From Lachnospiraceae bacterium (GTDB taxonomy: Bacteria; Bacillota; Clostridia; Lachnospirales; Lachnospiraceae): 64,000 nucleotides of DNA. The notes under the pieces were generated by a model that saw only the letters and a list, made by a program, of their open reading frames with translations, had not been told where the DNA came from and made no database searches. This document shows, one piece after another, positions 19,197 to 28,173 of this stretch (positions within the stretch are counted from its first letter, which is position 1; the number at the start of each line of letters is the position of its first letter). The position numbers and the translations under genes are program-made. Where the stretch lies: the NCBI GenBank assembly GCA_902363825.1, contig CABJBK010000001.1:310001-374000 (forward strand), in the 5' to 3' direction.

Positions 19197-19242
19197 GAAA
19201 GCACGGTTCACTTGAAAGCGAGTGGATCGTGCTTTCTCTTTC
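19197..19242 (+). terminator. Intrinsic terminator after the small membrane protein gene
   Basis: GAAAGCACGGTTCACT pairs (with G-U) to AGTGGATCGTGCTTTC around an 8-nt loop, followed by TCTTTC. Confidence 0.75.
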
Positions 19243-19362
19243 TATTATGAAAACACTTCTCAATTATAAGAAAAGCTAATGAAACAATGAAATTATACAA
19301 AAATATTAATAAAAGAACATCTTTTTTCTACATGCAAAAGAAGTGGATTCGGGCGCTTCGCA

Positions 19363-19392
19363 TTGACGAAAAGGAAACGGGTGTATTATAAT
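19363..19392 (+). promoter_or_regulatory. Candidate promoter for the pur operon
   Basis: TTGACG (19363-19368) and TATAAT (19387-19392) are 18 bp apart, giving a short leader of about 40 nt before purC. No purine riboswitch or PurR box was recognised. Confidence 0.65.
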
Positions 19393-19440
19393 TTTAACAA
19401 TGGATAAATTATCTTAGCAAGCATTGAATGGAGGACAAAG

Positions 19441-20325
19441 ATGAGCAATCAGGAATTTAAACCAATTAAAGAGGGAAAAGTACGAGAGGTCTATGATAAT
19501 GGAGACAGTCTGATCATTGTTGCAACAGACCGTATCTCTGCGTTTGATGTTATTTTAAAGAATAAGATTACTGACAAAGGGGCAATTTTGACACAGATGT
19601 CGAAGTTCTGGTTCGATTATACAAAGGATATTGTTCCAAACCATATGCTTTCTACAGATGTTAAGGATATGCCGGAGTTTTTCCGCAAACCGGAATTTGA
19701 CGGCAACAGCATGGAATGCCGCAAACTGGAGATGCTTCCGATCGAGTGCATCGTCCGTGGATACATAACCGGAAGCGGCTGGAAGAGCTATCAGGAAAAC
19801 GGTACAGTCTGCGGAATCAGACTGCCGGAAGGCTTAAAGGAATCGGACAAGCTGCCGGAGCCGATCTACACACCGAGTACCAAGGCGGAGCTTGGCCTGC
19901 ATGACGAAAATATCTCCTACGAGGAGAGCGTTAAGGTCTTGGAAAAGATCTACGGAGCCGAAAAAGGAGCGGAATACGCTGCAAAGATCAAAGAATACAC
20001 GATCGCGCTTTACAAAAAATGCGCAGAGTACGCATTGAGCAAAGGCATCATCATTGCGGACACCAAGTTTGAGTTCGGTCTGGATGAAAACGGAAATGTT
20101 GTGCTCGGAGATGAAATGCTCACACCGGACAGCTCCAGATTCTGGCCGCTCGAAGGATACGAAGCAGGAAAATCACAGCCATCCTTCGACAAACAGTTTG
20201 TAAGAGACTGGTTAAAAGCAAATCCGGACAATGAAGGTCTGCTTCCGGAAGAGATCGTGACAAAGACCGTTGACAAATATAAAGAAGCATTTGAACTGCT
20301 GACCGGAAAGAAATTTACAAGATAA
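19441..20325 (+). CDS. purC: Phosphoribosylaminoimidazole-succinocarboxamide synthase
   Basis: The 294-residue enzyme joins aspartate to CAIR to make SAICAR in purine synthesis. It shows GKVREVYDNGDSLIIVATDRISAFDV at residue 12, ECIVRGYITGSGWKSYQ near residue 102, IADTKFEFGLDENG near residue 204, and GDEMLTPDSSRFWP near residue 223. It heads purC-purF-purB, which covers three non-consecutive steps. Length is typical of the longer PurC class. Confidence 0.97.
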   Translation: MSNQEFKPIKEGKVREVYDNGDSLIIVATDRISAFDVILKNKITDKGAILTQMSKFWFDYTKDIVPNHMLSTDVKDMPEFFRKPEFDGNSMECRKLEMLPIECIVRGYITGSGWKSYQENGTVCGIRLPEGLKESDKLPEPIYTPSTKAELGLHDENISYEESVKVLEKIYGAEKGAEYAAKIKEYTIALYKKCAEYALSKGIIIADTKFEFGLDENGNVVLGDEMLTPDSSRFWPLEGYEAGKSQPSFDKQFVRDWLKANPDNEGLLPEEIVTKTVDKYKEAFELLTGKKFTR

Positions 20326-20336
20326 TAGGAGAACCC

Positions 20337-21788
20337 ATGAATACAAAGGAAATGGAAAAAAATCCGATGCCGTTTGACGGGCTGCATGAGGAATGCGGCG
20401 TATTCGGAATGTATGATTTTGACGGCGGCGATGTTGCTTCTACGATCTATTACGGCCTGTTTGCACTGCAGCACAGAGGACAGGAGAGCTGTGGTATCGC
20501 GGTCAGTGATACGAGTGGCCCGAAGGGAAGAGTGCAGTCCTATAAGGACATGGGACTGGTCAATGAAGTGTTTACACCGGAGATCCTTGGCAAATTAAAC
20601 GGGGATATTGGTGTGGGACATGTCCGCTATTCTACCGCAGGAGCTTCCACAAGGGAGAATGCCCAGCCGCTGGTCTTAAATTATGTCAAGGGAACACTTG
20701 CGCTGGCGCATAACGGAAACCTGATCAACGCGAATGAACTGCGCCATGACCTGGAGTATACCGGAGCAATCTTCCAGACAACGATCGATACGGAAGTGAT
20801 CGCTTATCATATCGCGCGTGAGCGTCTGAATTCAAAGACAGCGGAGGAAGCGGTAAGACGTGCGGTTGCCAAGTTGAAGGGGGCATTCTCCTTAGTTGTG
20901 GCAAGTCCGCGTAAGCTGATCGGAGCGAGAGATCCGTTCGGATTCAAACCGCTTTGCATCGGAAAGAGAGACAATGCTTATATTCTCACATCCGAGACCT
21001 GCGCACTGGAGACCATCGGAGCGGAATTTATTCGTGATGTCCGTCCGGGCGAGGTAGTTACGATCTCACCGGAAGGCGGCATCCAGTCCGATATGTCCCT
21101 TGCGCTTGCTCCGGAAAAAGAGGCACGCTGTATTTTTGAATATATATATTTTGCAAGACCGGACAGCCATATCGACGGTGTCAGTGTTTATGGTTCCAGA
21201 ATCAAGGCGGGACGTTTCCTTGCCATGGATTCACCGGTGGATGCGGATCTGGTAGTCGGTGTTCCGGAATCCGGAAATGCTGCAGCACTCGGTTATTCCC
21301 TGCAGTCCGGGATCCCTTATGGAACGGCGTTTGTCAAAAACAGCTATGTGGGAAGAACCTTTATCAAACCAAAGCAGAGCAGCCGCGAATCCAGTGTGCG
21401 TGTAAAATTAAACGTATTAAAAGAAGCGGTTGCGGGCAAGCGTATCATCATGATCGATGATTCCATCGTGCGTGGTACGACATCCGACCGTATCGTGAAG
21501 ATGTTAAGAGATGCCGGAGCGACAGAAGTACATGTAAGGATCAGTTCGCCGCCATTCTTATGGCCGTGCTATTTTGGAACGGATATCCCGGAACGGGAAC
21601 AGCTGATCGCCTACAACCGTACGATCGATGAGATCCGTGAGATTATCGGTGCAGATTCTCTCGGATATCTGGATGTGGAGCGTCTGGAGGAACTTTCCGA
21701 GGGGCTTTCCATCTGCAAAGGCTGCTTTAACGGAATATATCCGTTGGAACCGCCGAAGGAAGATATCCGCGGAAGTTACGAAAAATAA
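20337..21788 (+). CDS. purF: Amidophosphoribosyltransferase
   Basis: The 483-residue enzyme makes phosphoribosylamine, the first committed step of purine synthesis. A 19-residue propeptide precedes the catalytic cysteine (C20 in HEECGVFGMYD), as in the Bacillus-type enzyme. The glutaminase domain has LQHRGQESCGIAV and GHVRYSTAG, and the PRPP site is IIMIDDSIVRGTTS near residue 369. Cysteines in EARCIFEY and ICKGCFNG fit the 4Fe-4S form of the family, which is oxygen-sensitive. It lies 11 bp after purC. Confidence 0.97.
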   Translation: MNTKEMEKNPMPFDGLHEECGVFGMYDFDGGDVASTIYYGLFALQHRGQESCGIAVSDTSGPKGRVQSYKDMGLVNEVFTPEILGKLNGDIGVGHVRYSTAGASTRENAQPLVLNYVKGTLALAHNGNLINANELRHDLEYTGAIFQTTIDTEVIAYHIARERLNSKTAEEAVRRAVAKLKGAFSLVVASPRKLIGARDPFGFKPLCIGKRDNAYILTSETCALETIGAEFIRDVRPGEVVTISPEGGIQSDMSLALAPEKEARCIFEYIYFARPDSHIDGVSVYGSRIKAGRFLAMDSPVDADLVVGVPESGNAAALGYSLQSGIPYGTAFVKNSYVGRTFIKPKQSSRESSVRVKLNVLKEAVAGKRIIMIDDSIVRGTTSDRIVKMLRDAGATEVHVRISSPPFLWPCYFGTDIPEREQLIAYNRTIDEIREIIGADSLGYLDVERLEELSEGLSICKGCFNGIYPLEPPKEDIRGSYEK

Positions 21789-21820
21789 GAAGCTACGAAG
21801 ACAAAAGTGAGGGAAAAGAT

Positions 21821-23275
21821 ATGAATACAGATGGTTACAGCAGTCCGCTTTCCGAGCGTTACGCAAGTAAAGAAATGCAGCACATTTTTTCACAGGATAT
21901 GAAGTTTTCCACATGGAGAAAACTGTGGATCGCTCTGGCAGAGACAGAGATGGAGCTTGGACTTAAAAATGAAAAGGGAGAGCCGGAGATCACGCAGGAT
22001 CAGATCGATGAGATGAAGGCGCATATCTATGACATCAATTATGATGTTGCGAAGGAACGGGAAAAACAGGTACGTCACGATGTTATGTCCCATGTGTACG
22101 CATTCGGAAAACAGTGCCCGAAAGCAAAGGGTATCATCCATCTTGGCGCGACATCCTGCTATGTCGGAGATAACACCGATATCATCATCATGAAAGAAGC
22201 GCTGCTTCTGGTGCGCAAAAAACTGGTTAATGTCATTGCGGAACTTGCAAAATTCGCGGATCAGTATAAAGAACTTCCGACCCTTGCGTTTACGCATTTC
22301 CAGCCGGCACAGCCGACAACCGTAGGAAAGCGCGCAACACTCTGGACACAGGAATTCCTGATGGATTTAGAGGATCTTGACTATGTGCTCGACAGCTTAA
22401 AGCTTCTCGGCTCTAAGGGAACGACCGGTACACAGGCAAGTTTCCTTGAACTGTTTGACGGAGATCAGGAGACGATCGACAAGATCGATCCGATGATCGC
22501 GGCAAAGATGGGATTTAAGGAGTGCTATCCGGTATCCGGACAGACCTATTCCAGAAAAGTAGATACCCGTGTGGCAAATGTTCTTGCGGGCATTGCGGCA
22601 AGCGCACACAAGATGTCCAATGACATCCGTCTGCTGCAGCACTTAAAAGAAGTGGAAGAGCCGTTTGAAAAGAACCAGATCGGTTCCTCTGCGATGGCAT
22701 ACAAGAGAAACCCGATGCGCAGTGAGAGAATCGCTTCTCTTTCCCGCTATGTAATGGTGGACGCGTTAAATCCGGCGATCACTTCCGCAACACAGTGGTT
22801 TGAGCGTACCCTGGATGATTCCGCCAACAAACGTCTTTCCATTCCGGAAGGATTCCTTGCGATCGACGGTATTCTGGATCTTTGCTTAAATGTTGTGGAC
22901 GGACTTGTCGTATACGATAAGGTCATCCGCAAACACATGATGGCAGAGCTGCCGTTCATGGCGACCGAAAACATCATGATGGACGCAGTAAAGAAAGGCG
23001 GAGACCGTCAGGAGCTGCATGAAAAGATCCGTCAGCTTTCCATGGAAGCAGGAAAGAATGTAAAGCAGGAAGGAAAAGAAAACAATCTGCTTGAGCTGAT
23101 CGCGGCAGATCCGTCGTTCAACCTTACTCTGGAAGAACTCGAAGCAAACATGGAACCGGCAAAATATGTCGGCAGAGCACCATATCAGGTCAATGTATTT
23201 TTGCGTGATGTGGTCAATCCGATCCTGGATGCAAACAAAGAACTGCTTGGCGTTAAAGCAGAGATCAATGTATAA
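21821..23275 (+). CDS. purB: Adenylosuccinate lyase
   Basis: The 484-residue enzyme cleaves SAICAR and adenylosuccinate, releasing fumarate. It contains RHDVMSHVYAFG near residue 84, HLGATSCYVGDNTD near residue 107, THFQPAQPTTVGKR near residue 160, and the family signature GSSAMAYKRNPMRSERI near residue 288. It follows purF by 32 bp and is closed by a strong terminator. Confidence 0.96.
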   Translation: MNTDGYSSPLSERYASKEMQHIFSQDMKFSTWRKLWIALAETEMELGLKNEKGEPEITQDQIDEMKAHIYDINYDVAKEREKQVRHDVMSHVYAFGKQCPKAKGIIHLGATSCYVGDNTDIIIMKEALLLVRKKLVNVIAELAKFADQYKELPTLAFTHFQPAQPTTVGKRATLWTQEFLMDLEDLDYVLDSLKLLGSKGTTGTQASFLELFDGDQETIDKIDPMIAAKMGFKECYPVSGQTYSRKVDTRVANVLAGIAASAHKMSNDIRLLQHLKEVEEPFEKNQIGSSAMAYKRNPMRSERIASLSRYVMVDALNPAITSATQWFERTLDDSANKRLSIPEGFLAIDGILDLCLNVVDGLVVYDKVIRKHMMAELPFMATENIMMDAVKKGGDRQELHEKIRQLSMEAGKNVKQEGKENNLLELIAADPSFNLTLEELEANMEPAKYVGRAPYQVNVFLRDVVNPILDANKELLGVKAEINV

Positions 23276-23315
23276 AAGCTTTTTTTGATCCATAAAAAAA
23301 GAACAGAAGAAAGAG

Positions 23316-23350
23316 AGCCGTATGCTTTTTGTTAAGCATGCGGCTTTTTT
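23316..23350 (+). terminator. Intrinsic terminator after purB
   Basis: AGCCGTATGCTT pairs with AAGCATGCGGCT around a T-rich loop and is followed by six T residues. Confidence 0.85.
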
Positions 23351-23427
23351 GGTATCTACCGGTCACAAAGCATGTATAAAAAAGCCTCATTTACAGAAAC
23401 TATGAAAAAAGGCAAATGGAGGCAATT

Positions 23428-24702
23428 ATGAGTTTAAATTTGAAAATCACAAATGTACATGCAAGAGAGATCTTAGATTCCCGCGGAAATCCTACGGTGG
23501 AGACCGTAGTGACCTTAGAGCACGGGATCTCGGCGCGGGCGAGCGTTCCGTCCGGCGCAAGCACCGGAAAATTTGAGGCAGTGGAGTTAAGAGACGGAAG
23601 GGAGCGTTATTTCGGTCTGGGCGTGCAGCAGGCGGTATGCAACGTGAATGACAAGATCGCGAAGGAGCTGATCGGGAAAAATGCGCTGCAGCAGTTGGAG
23701 ATCGATTCTCTGCTGATCCAGTTGGACGGAACGGAAAACAAGGAGCATCTCGGAGCGAACGCGATCCTTTCCGTGTCCATGGCAGTTGCAAGAGCGGCGG
23801 CAGTGGCGCTTCAGATGCCGCTTTGCCGTTATCTGGGCGGAAGTTATACGAGAAAACTGCCGGTGCCGATGATGAATATCCTAAACGGCGGAAAACACGC
23901 GAACAACAGTGTGGATTTTCAGGAATTTATGATCATGCCGGTCGGAGCTGAGACTTTTCATGACGGACTGCGGATGGGAACGGAAGTCTACCATTTCCTG
24001 CGCCAGATCCTGGACAAGGAGGGATATTCGACCAGTGTCGGTGATGAGGGCGGTTTTGCGCCGGATCTTTCCAATGCGGATGAGGTGTTCCGTTATCTGA
24101 TGCGCGCTGTGGAAAAAGCCGGGTATGAGCCGGGAAAAGATATCCTGTTCGCCATGGACGCGGCGGCGAGTGAACTTTATGATGCCGAAAAAGACTGCTA
24201 TGATTTTACAGGAGAAGATGTCTGCCGCTCAAGCGATGAACTGATCGATTATTATGAGGCACTCTGTAAAAAATATCCGATCGTCTCAATCGAGGACGGA
24301 CTCGATGAAGAGGACTGGGAGGGCTGGAAACGTCTGACCGGACGCCTTGGAAAAAAAGTGCAGTTAGTCGGGGATGATCTGTTTGTGACCAATGTGAAAC
24401 GCTTAAAATGCGGAATTGACATGGGTGTCGCAAATTCCATCCTCATCAAAGTAAACCAGATCGGAACGCTGACCGAGGCGTTTCACGCGATCGACATGGC
24501 AAAAAGCGCGGGCTACACGACCGTGATCAGTCATCGGTCCGGGGAGACCGAGGATTCCATCATCGCGGATATCGCAGTCGCGGTGAATGCCGGACAGATT
24601 AAGACCGGAGCACCGTGCCGCGCGGAGCGTACCGCAAAATACAATGAACTGCTCCGTATTGAGGAAGAACTGGACGGGCTTGGAAGATACGAGGCAATTT
24701 AA
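23428..24702 (+). CDS. eno: Enolase
   Basis: The 424-residue enzyme interconverts 2-phosphoglycerate and phosphoenolpyruvate. All active-site elements are visible: GASTG near residue 39, [16 protein letters not shown] near residue 155, GDEGGFAP near residue 206, the metal ligand in [18 protein letters not shown], the catalytic lysine in [12 protein letters not shown], and SHRSGETED. The second ATG (23428) is preferred because TGGAGG lies 5 nt before it. Unlike gap, pgk, tpiA and gpmI, its codons follow the GC-richer average style, so it may not be the cell's main enolase. Confidence 0.93.
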   Translation: MSLNLKITNVHAREILDSRGNPTVETVVTLEHGISARASVPSGASTGKFEAVELRDGRERYFGLGVQQAVCNVNDKIAKELIGKNALQQLEIDSLLIQLDGTENKEHLGANAILSVSMAVARAAAVALQMPLCRYLGGSYTRKLPVPMMNILNGGKHANNSVDFQEFMIMPVGAETFHDGLRMGTEVYHFLRQILDKEGYSTSVGDEGGFAPDLSNADEVFRYLMRAVEKAGYEPGKDILFAMDAAASELYDAEKDCYDFTGEDVCRSSDELIDYYEALCKKYPIVSIEDGLDEEDWEGWKRLTGRLGKKVQLVGDDLFVTNVKRLKCGIDMGVANSILIKVNQIGTLTEAFHAIDMAKSAGYTTVISHRSGETEDSIIADIAVAVNAGQIKTGAPCRAERTAKYNELLRIEEELDGLGRYEAI

Positions 24703-24777
24703 CTGGAATAATTTTACAAATGCGTATATAATTGTCTGGGGACAAGAAGGAAAAACAGGAAAAACGGAGGGAAAGAT

Positions 24778-26541
24778 ATGAGAGATACCTGGTCTTTGGA
24801 TGTATTGTATACAGGATTCGATGATAAATGCTGGAGTGAAGATTTAAAGAAGCTGGATGACTGTGTGGAGAAATTTCAGGCATTTGCCGCAAAGTTGTCC
24901 GATGAGAACGAAAAAGAGACGATAAAAGAGGGATTAAAGCTCCTGGAAGAGCTGGAGGGTCTTTTTGCGCAGATGATGATCTTCTGCGAGCTGCGCGGTG
25001 CGGCAGACACCCGCGATAAGGACAGCATGTCTTATGAAGGGGTGCTCAGCCAGAAGCGGAACCGGACAAGGGCGGCGGAAACAAAATTCGCGGAATATGT
25101 GGCAACACGGAAAAATCTGGAGCAGGATATAAAAGAGGATGCATTCCTTACGTCTTACGCGTATCTGCTGCGCAGCATGGCGGAAGATAACCGCCACCTG
25201 CTGTCCGGGGATGTCGAGGAGGCACTGGCAAAGATGGATATCAGCGGCGGTGCGGCATGGAGCAGCCTGCAGGGGTATCTTACGTCTTCGGTGGAAGCAG
25301 ATCTCGATGGTAAGAAACTGACGCTTTCCGAAGTGAGAAACCTGGCGTACAGTCCGAGTAAGGAAGAACGGAAAGCAGCCTATGAGGCGGAGCTTGCCTG
25401 CTATGATAAAATAAAGGATTCGGTGGCGTATGCCCTAAACAGTATCAAGATGCAGGACATCAGTGAGTGTGAGCTGCGCGGGTTTGCGTCTCCGCTTGCA
25501 AAGACACTGTATTATGCTAGAATGAAAGAAGAGACATTAAATGCCCTGCTTGAGGCAATGACGGAATATATGCCGCAGTTCTGGCGGTATCTGCGCTTAA
25601 AAGCGGAAAAACTCGGTTATGCAGACGGACTGCCGTGGTATGAACTGTTTGCGCCGCTTGGAAAGAGTACAAAGTGTTATACCACAGAGGAGGCAAGGGA
25701 CTACCTGATCACGGTATTTTCCTCCTTCTCGCCGGATATGGCGGAGATGATGAAGCGCGCCTTCGCGGAGGACTGGATCGATTTTTATCCGAGAAACGGC
25801 AAAGTGGGCGGCGCGTTCTGTGAGGCGCTGAACAGCAAAAAGGAATTTCGTGTGCTGACCAACTTCTCCGGCTCTTTTTCGGATCTGGTGACACTGGCGC
25901 ATGAACTCGGACACGGCTATCATGATTTCATGGTGCATGACAATGAGCCGCTCAATATGGAGTATTCCATGCCGGTGGCGGAGACAGCGTCCACTTTCAA
26001 TGAAAATGTGATCACAGGCTATGCGATCGACCATACCGGAGATGAGGAAGAAAAGCTCGCCCTGATCGAAAGCCAGCTCAGTGATACGGCGCAGATCATG
26101 TGCGATATCTATTCGAGATTCCTGTTTGAGTCGGAAGTGGTAGAGCGGCGCAGGGACAGCTTCCTTTTTGCCGATGAGCTGAATGAGATCATGCTGGATG
26201 CGCAGAAGAAAGCCTATGGAAACGGGCTGGATGAAAACTGCCTGCATCCGTATATGTGGGTGTGCAAAAGCCATTATTACAGTGCGGATCTCGGGTTTTA
26301 CAATTATCCGTACGCGTTTGGCGGTCTCTTTGCGCGCGGGCTGTATGCGAAATACAAAAAAGAGGGCAGCGTGTTTGTGGAGAACTACAAAAAGATGTTA
26401 AAAAATACGCCGGTCATGTCCGTGGAAGATGTGGCAAAGATCTGCGGCATTGATCTGACGGATAAAGAATTCTGGATGATGAGCCTGCATTCCTATGACG
26501 CAGAGATCGATGAATTTGAGCGGTTAATAAAAAACGCATAG
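24778..26541 (+). CDS. pepF: M3-family oligoendopeptidase (PepF-like)
   Basis: The 587-residue zinc peptidase has the thermolysin-type motif HELGHGYH near residue 373, with the downstream glutamate in METASTFNE-like context (VAETASTFNENV near residue 400). The rest matches the clostridial M3B oligoendopeptidase F group, which cuts short peptides in the cytoplasm. GGAGGGAAAG precedes the ATG. It is followed by two exporter genes with which it may be co-transcribed. Confidence 0.93.
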   Translation: MRDTWSLDVLYTGFDDKCWSEDLKKLDDCVEKFQAFAAKLSDENEKETIKEGLKLLEELEGLFAQMMIFCELRGAADTRDKDSMSYEGVLSQKRNRTRAAETKFAEYVATRKNLEQDIKEDAFLTSYAYLLRSMAEDNRHLLSGDVEEALAKMDISGGAAWSSLQGYLTSSVEADLDGKKLTLSEVRNLAYSPSKEERKAAYEAELACYDKIKDSVAYALNSIKMQDISECELRGFASPLAKTLYYARMKEETLNALLEAMTEYMPQFWRYLRLKAEKLGYADGLPWYELFAPLGKSTKCYTTEEARDYLITVFSSFSPDMAEMMKRAFAEDWIDFYPRNGKVGGAFCEALNSKKEFRVLTNFSGSFSDLVTLAHELGHGYHDFMVHDNEPLNMEYSMPVAETASTFNENVITGYAIDHTGDEEEKLALIESQLSDTAQIMCDIYSRFLFESEVVERRRDSFLFADELNEIMLDAQKKAYGNGLDENCLHPYMWVCKSHYYSADLGFYNYPYAFGGLFARGLYAKYKKEGSVFVENYKKMLKNTPVMSVEDVAKICGIDLTDKEFWMMSLHSYDAEIDEFERLIKNA

Positions 26542-26559
26542 ACAAAAGAGGATAAAACA

Positions 26560-27345
26560 GTGGGAGAACTTACGCGAAAAGATGCCGAAAAACTGCTTGG
26601 TACGGTTTTGGATATCGGAGAATCCATGCTGATCTGCGGTGGAGAAGTAAGCCGCGTGGAGGATACCATGCAGAGGATCTGCACAAGTTACGGTGTGGCG
26701 CGGGTGAATCCGTTTGTTATCACATCGAGTATAGTCATCACGCTTCAGCTTACGGACGGGGACGCGGTGACCCAGACCAGGCGGATCAACCGCAGCGCGA
26801 CAGATTTTACGGGACTCGAAGAACTAAACGAGCTGTCCCGTTATCTGTGCAGCCATACGCCGCCGGTGGATGAGATCGCGGCAATCTATAAGGAAAGTAT
26901 ACAGCAGAAGGAACAGACAAAACGAGCGGCCAAGATGCTGTTTGGCTATCTGATCGCCGCATGCGCGTTTGCCATATTTTTTGGAGGAAATATGTGGGAT
27001 GGATGCGCGGCGGCACTGATCGCGGTCGCGATCTGGTTTTTAGACCTTTATTTCAGAAAGATCGTGCCGAGCCAGATGATGTATCTGCTGTTTGCGGCAT
27101 TTATCATGGGAACGCTTGCGATGAGTTTCAAATTCACGGGGCTGCCGTTTCACGCGGATAAGATCATGATCGGGGATATCATGCTTCTGATCCCGGGGCT
27201 TCTTATGACGAACGCTGTGCGTGATATTTTTTCCGGTGATACGATATCGGGGATGCTTCGGCTTTGCGAATCACTTCTGATGGCTGGGATGATCGCGGCA
27301 GGAACGGTCGCAGCCATATTTCTGATGGGAGGGATCAAAGGATGA
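26560..27345 (+). CDS. ThrE-like threonine/serine exporter, large subunit (DUF1212)
   Basis: The 261-residue protein starts at GTG. The N-terminal cytoplasmic part (1-130) has the DUF1212 features GESMLICGGEVSRVEDTM and NPFVITSSIVITL, and the second half has about five membrane helices. In two-gene versions of the ThrE exporter this subunit pairs with a DUF3815-type protein, which is exactly the next gene. Substrate assignment to Ser/Thr is by family only. The two genes overlap by 4 bp. Confidence 0.85.
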   Translation: MGELTRKDAEKLLGTVLDIGESMLICGGEVSRVEDTMQRICTSYGVARVNPFVITSSIVITLQLTDGDAVTQTRRINRSATDFTGLEELNELSRYLCSHTPPVDEIAAIYKESIQQKEQTKRAAKMLFGYLIAACAFAIFFGGNMWDGCAAALIAVAIWFLDLYFRKIVPSQMMYLLFAAFIMGTLAMSFKFTGLPFHADKIMIGDIMLLIPGLLMTNAVRDIFSGDTISGMLRLCESLLMAGMIAAGTVAAIFLMGGIKG

Positions 27346-27806
27346 GGACAGAGATCATACAGGTGATCTGCGCGGTGATCGGTTCGTTCGGATTTTCCTT
27401 TATCTTTCATTTGAAAAGGGACAAGCTTATCGTGGCTTCGGTCGGCGGAGGGCTGACCTGGCTCTTTTATCTTTTGGTGGTACATCGGGTCAACGGTGAG
27501 TTCGCGGCATATTTTCTTGCGACAGTGTTTGCGACATTTTACGCGGAGCTCATGGCGCGTGTAAAAAAGGCTCCGGCGACGATCTTTGTGATCACGGCGC
27601 TGATCCCGCTCATACCTGGAGACAGCCTTTATTACACGATGGAATACCTGATGCAGAAAGACATGGAAATGATGAGGAGCAAAGCGGCGGAAACCGCGAT
27701 GTTAGCGCTTGCGATCGCCATGGGGATCACGATCGTTATCATGCTCCTGGATCTGTTTTCGCTGGTCACGCGGGCGGTAAAGCACAGACCTGCGAAAAAA
27801 TGTTGA
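27342..27806 (+). CDS. ThrE-like exporter, small subunit (ThrE_2/DUF3815)
   Basis: The 154-residue membrane protein has about five hydrophobic segments and the motif ALIPLIPGDSLYYTM, characteristic of the ThrE_2 domain. The ATG at 27342 overlaps the stop of the large-subunit gene, indicating translational coupling. The two proteins together cover the full length of a single-chain ThrE exporter. Confidence 0.85.
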   Translation: MRTEIIQVICAVIGSFGFSFIFHLKRDKLIVASVGGGLTWLFYLLVVHRVNGEFAAYFLATVFATFYAELMARVKKAPATIFVITALIPLIPGDSLYYTMEYLMQKDMEMMRSKAAETAMLALAIAMGITIVIMLLDLFSLVTRAVKHRPAKKC

Positions 27807-27831
27807 AAACAGGCATGGCTTATGCTATAAT
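27803..27831 (+). promoter_or_regulatory. Sigma-A promoter for secG
   Basis: TTGAAA (27803-27808) and TATAAT (27826-27831) are 17 bp apart; a TATGC before the -10 gives a TG-type extension. The -35 lies on the stop codon of the exporter gene. Confidence 0.75.
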
Positions 27832-27876
27832 AAGCAAAGTTGCGGTAATTTATGCGTGATGCAGGAGGTGTGATTC

Positions 27877-28116
27877 GTGGCAGTATTAAAGACAATCGTT
27901 GAAGTTGTATTTATAATCGTTTGTATTTTTTTGACAGTGGTAATCTTACTTCAGGAAGGAAAATCTGCAGGACTCGGCGCGATCAGCGGCGCGGCAGATA
28001 CTTATTGGGGAAAGAATAAAGGACGTTCGATGGAAGGCATGTTAGTGAAGCTTACAAGACTCGGAGTGATCTTATTCCTTGTACTTGCAGCAGTGCTGAA
28101 TATCGGAAGTTTCTAA
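27877..28116 (+). CDS. secG: Preprotein translocase subunit SecG
   Basis: The 79-residue protein has two membrane helices (about 4-23 and 56-76) separated by the conserved loop LLQEGKSAGLGAISG and a GKNKGRSMEG segment. SecG stimulates protein export through SecYEG. It starts at GTG with AGGAGGTG 6 nt upstream. secG-rnr-smpB-ssrA is a frequent order in Firmicutes. Confidence 0.94.
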   Translation: MAVLKTIVEVVFIIVCIFLTVVILLQEGKSAGLGAISGAADTYWGKNKGRSMEGMLVKLTRLGVILFLVLAAVLNIGSF

Positions 28117-28124
28117 ACATAAGA

Positions 28125-28155
28125 AAGCTGTCGCAGAAGCGGCAGCTTATTTTTG
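28125..28155 (+). terminator. Hairpin terminator between secG and rnr
   Basis: AAGCTGTCGC pairs with GCGGCAGCTT around a 4-nt loop and is followed by ATTTTTG. It may act as a partial terminator, because the same-strand gene rnr begins only 18 bp later. Confidence 0.7.
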
Positions 28156-28173
28156 TAATGGAGAGGACAGCAG

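Noticed and set aside
25597..26274. A 225-codon minus-strand open frame
   Set aside because: It is antisense to the oligoendopeptidase coding sequence, including its zinc motif region.
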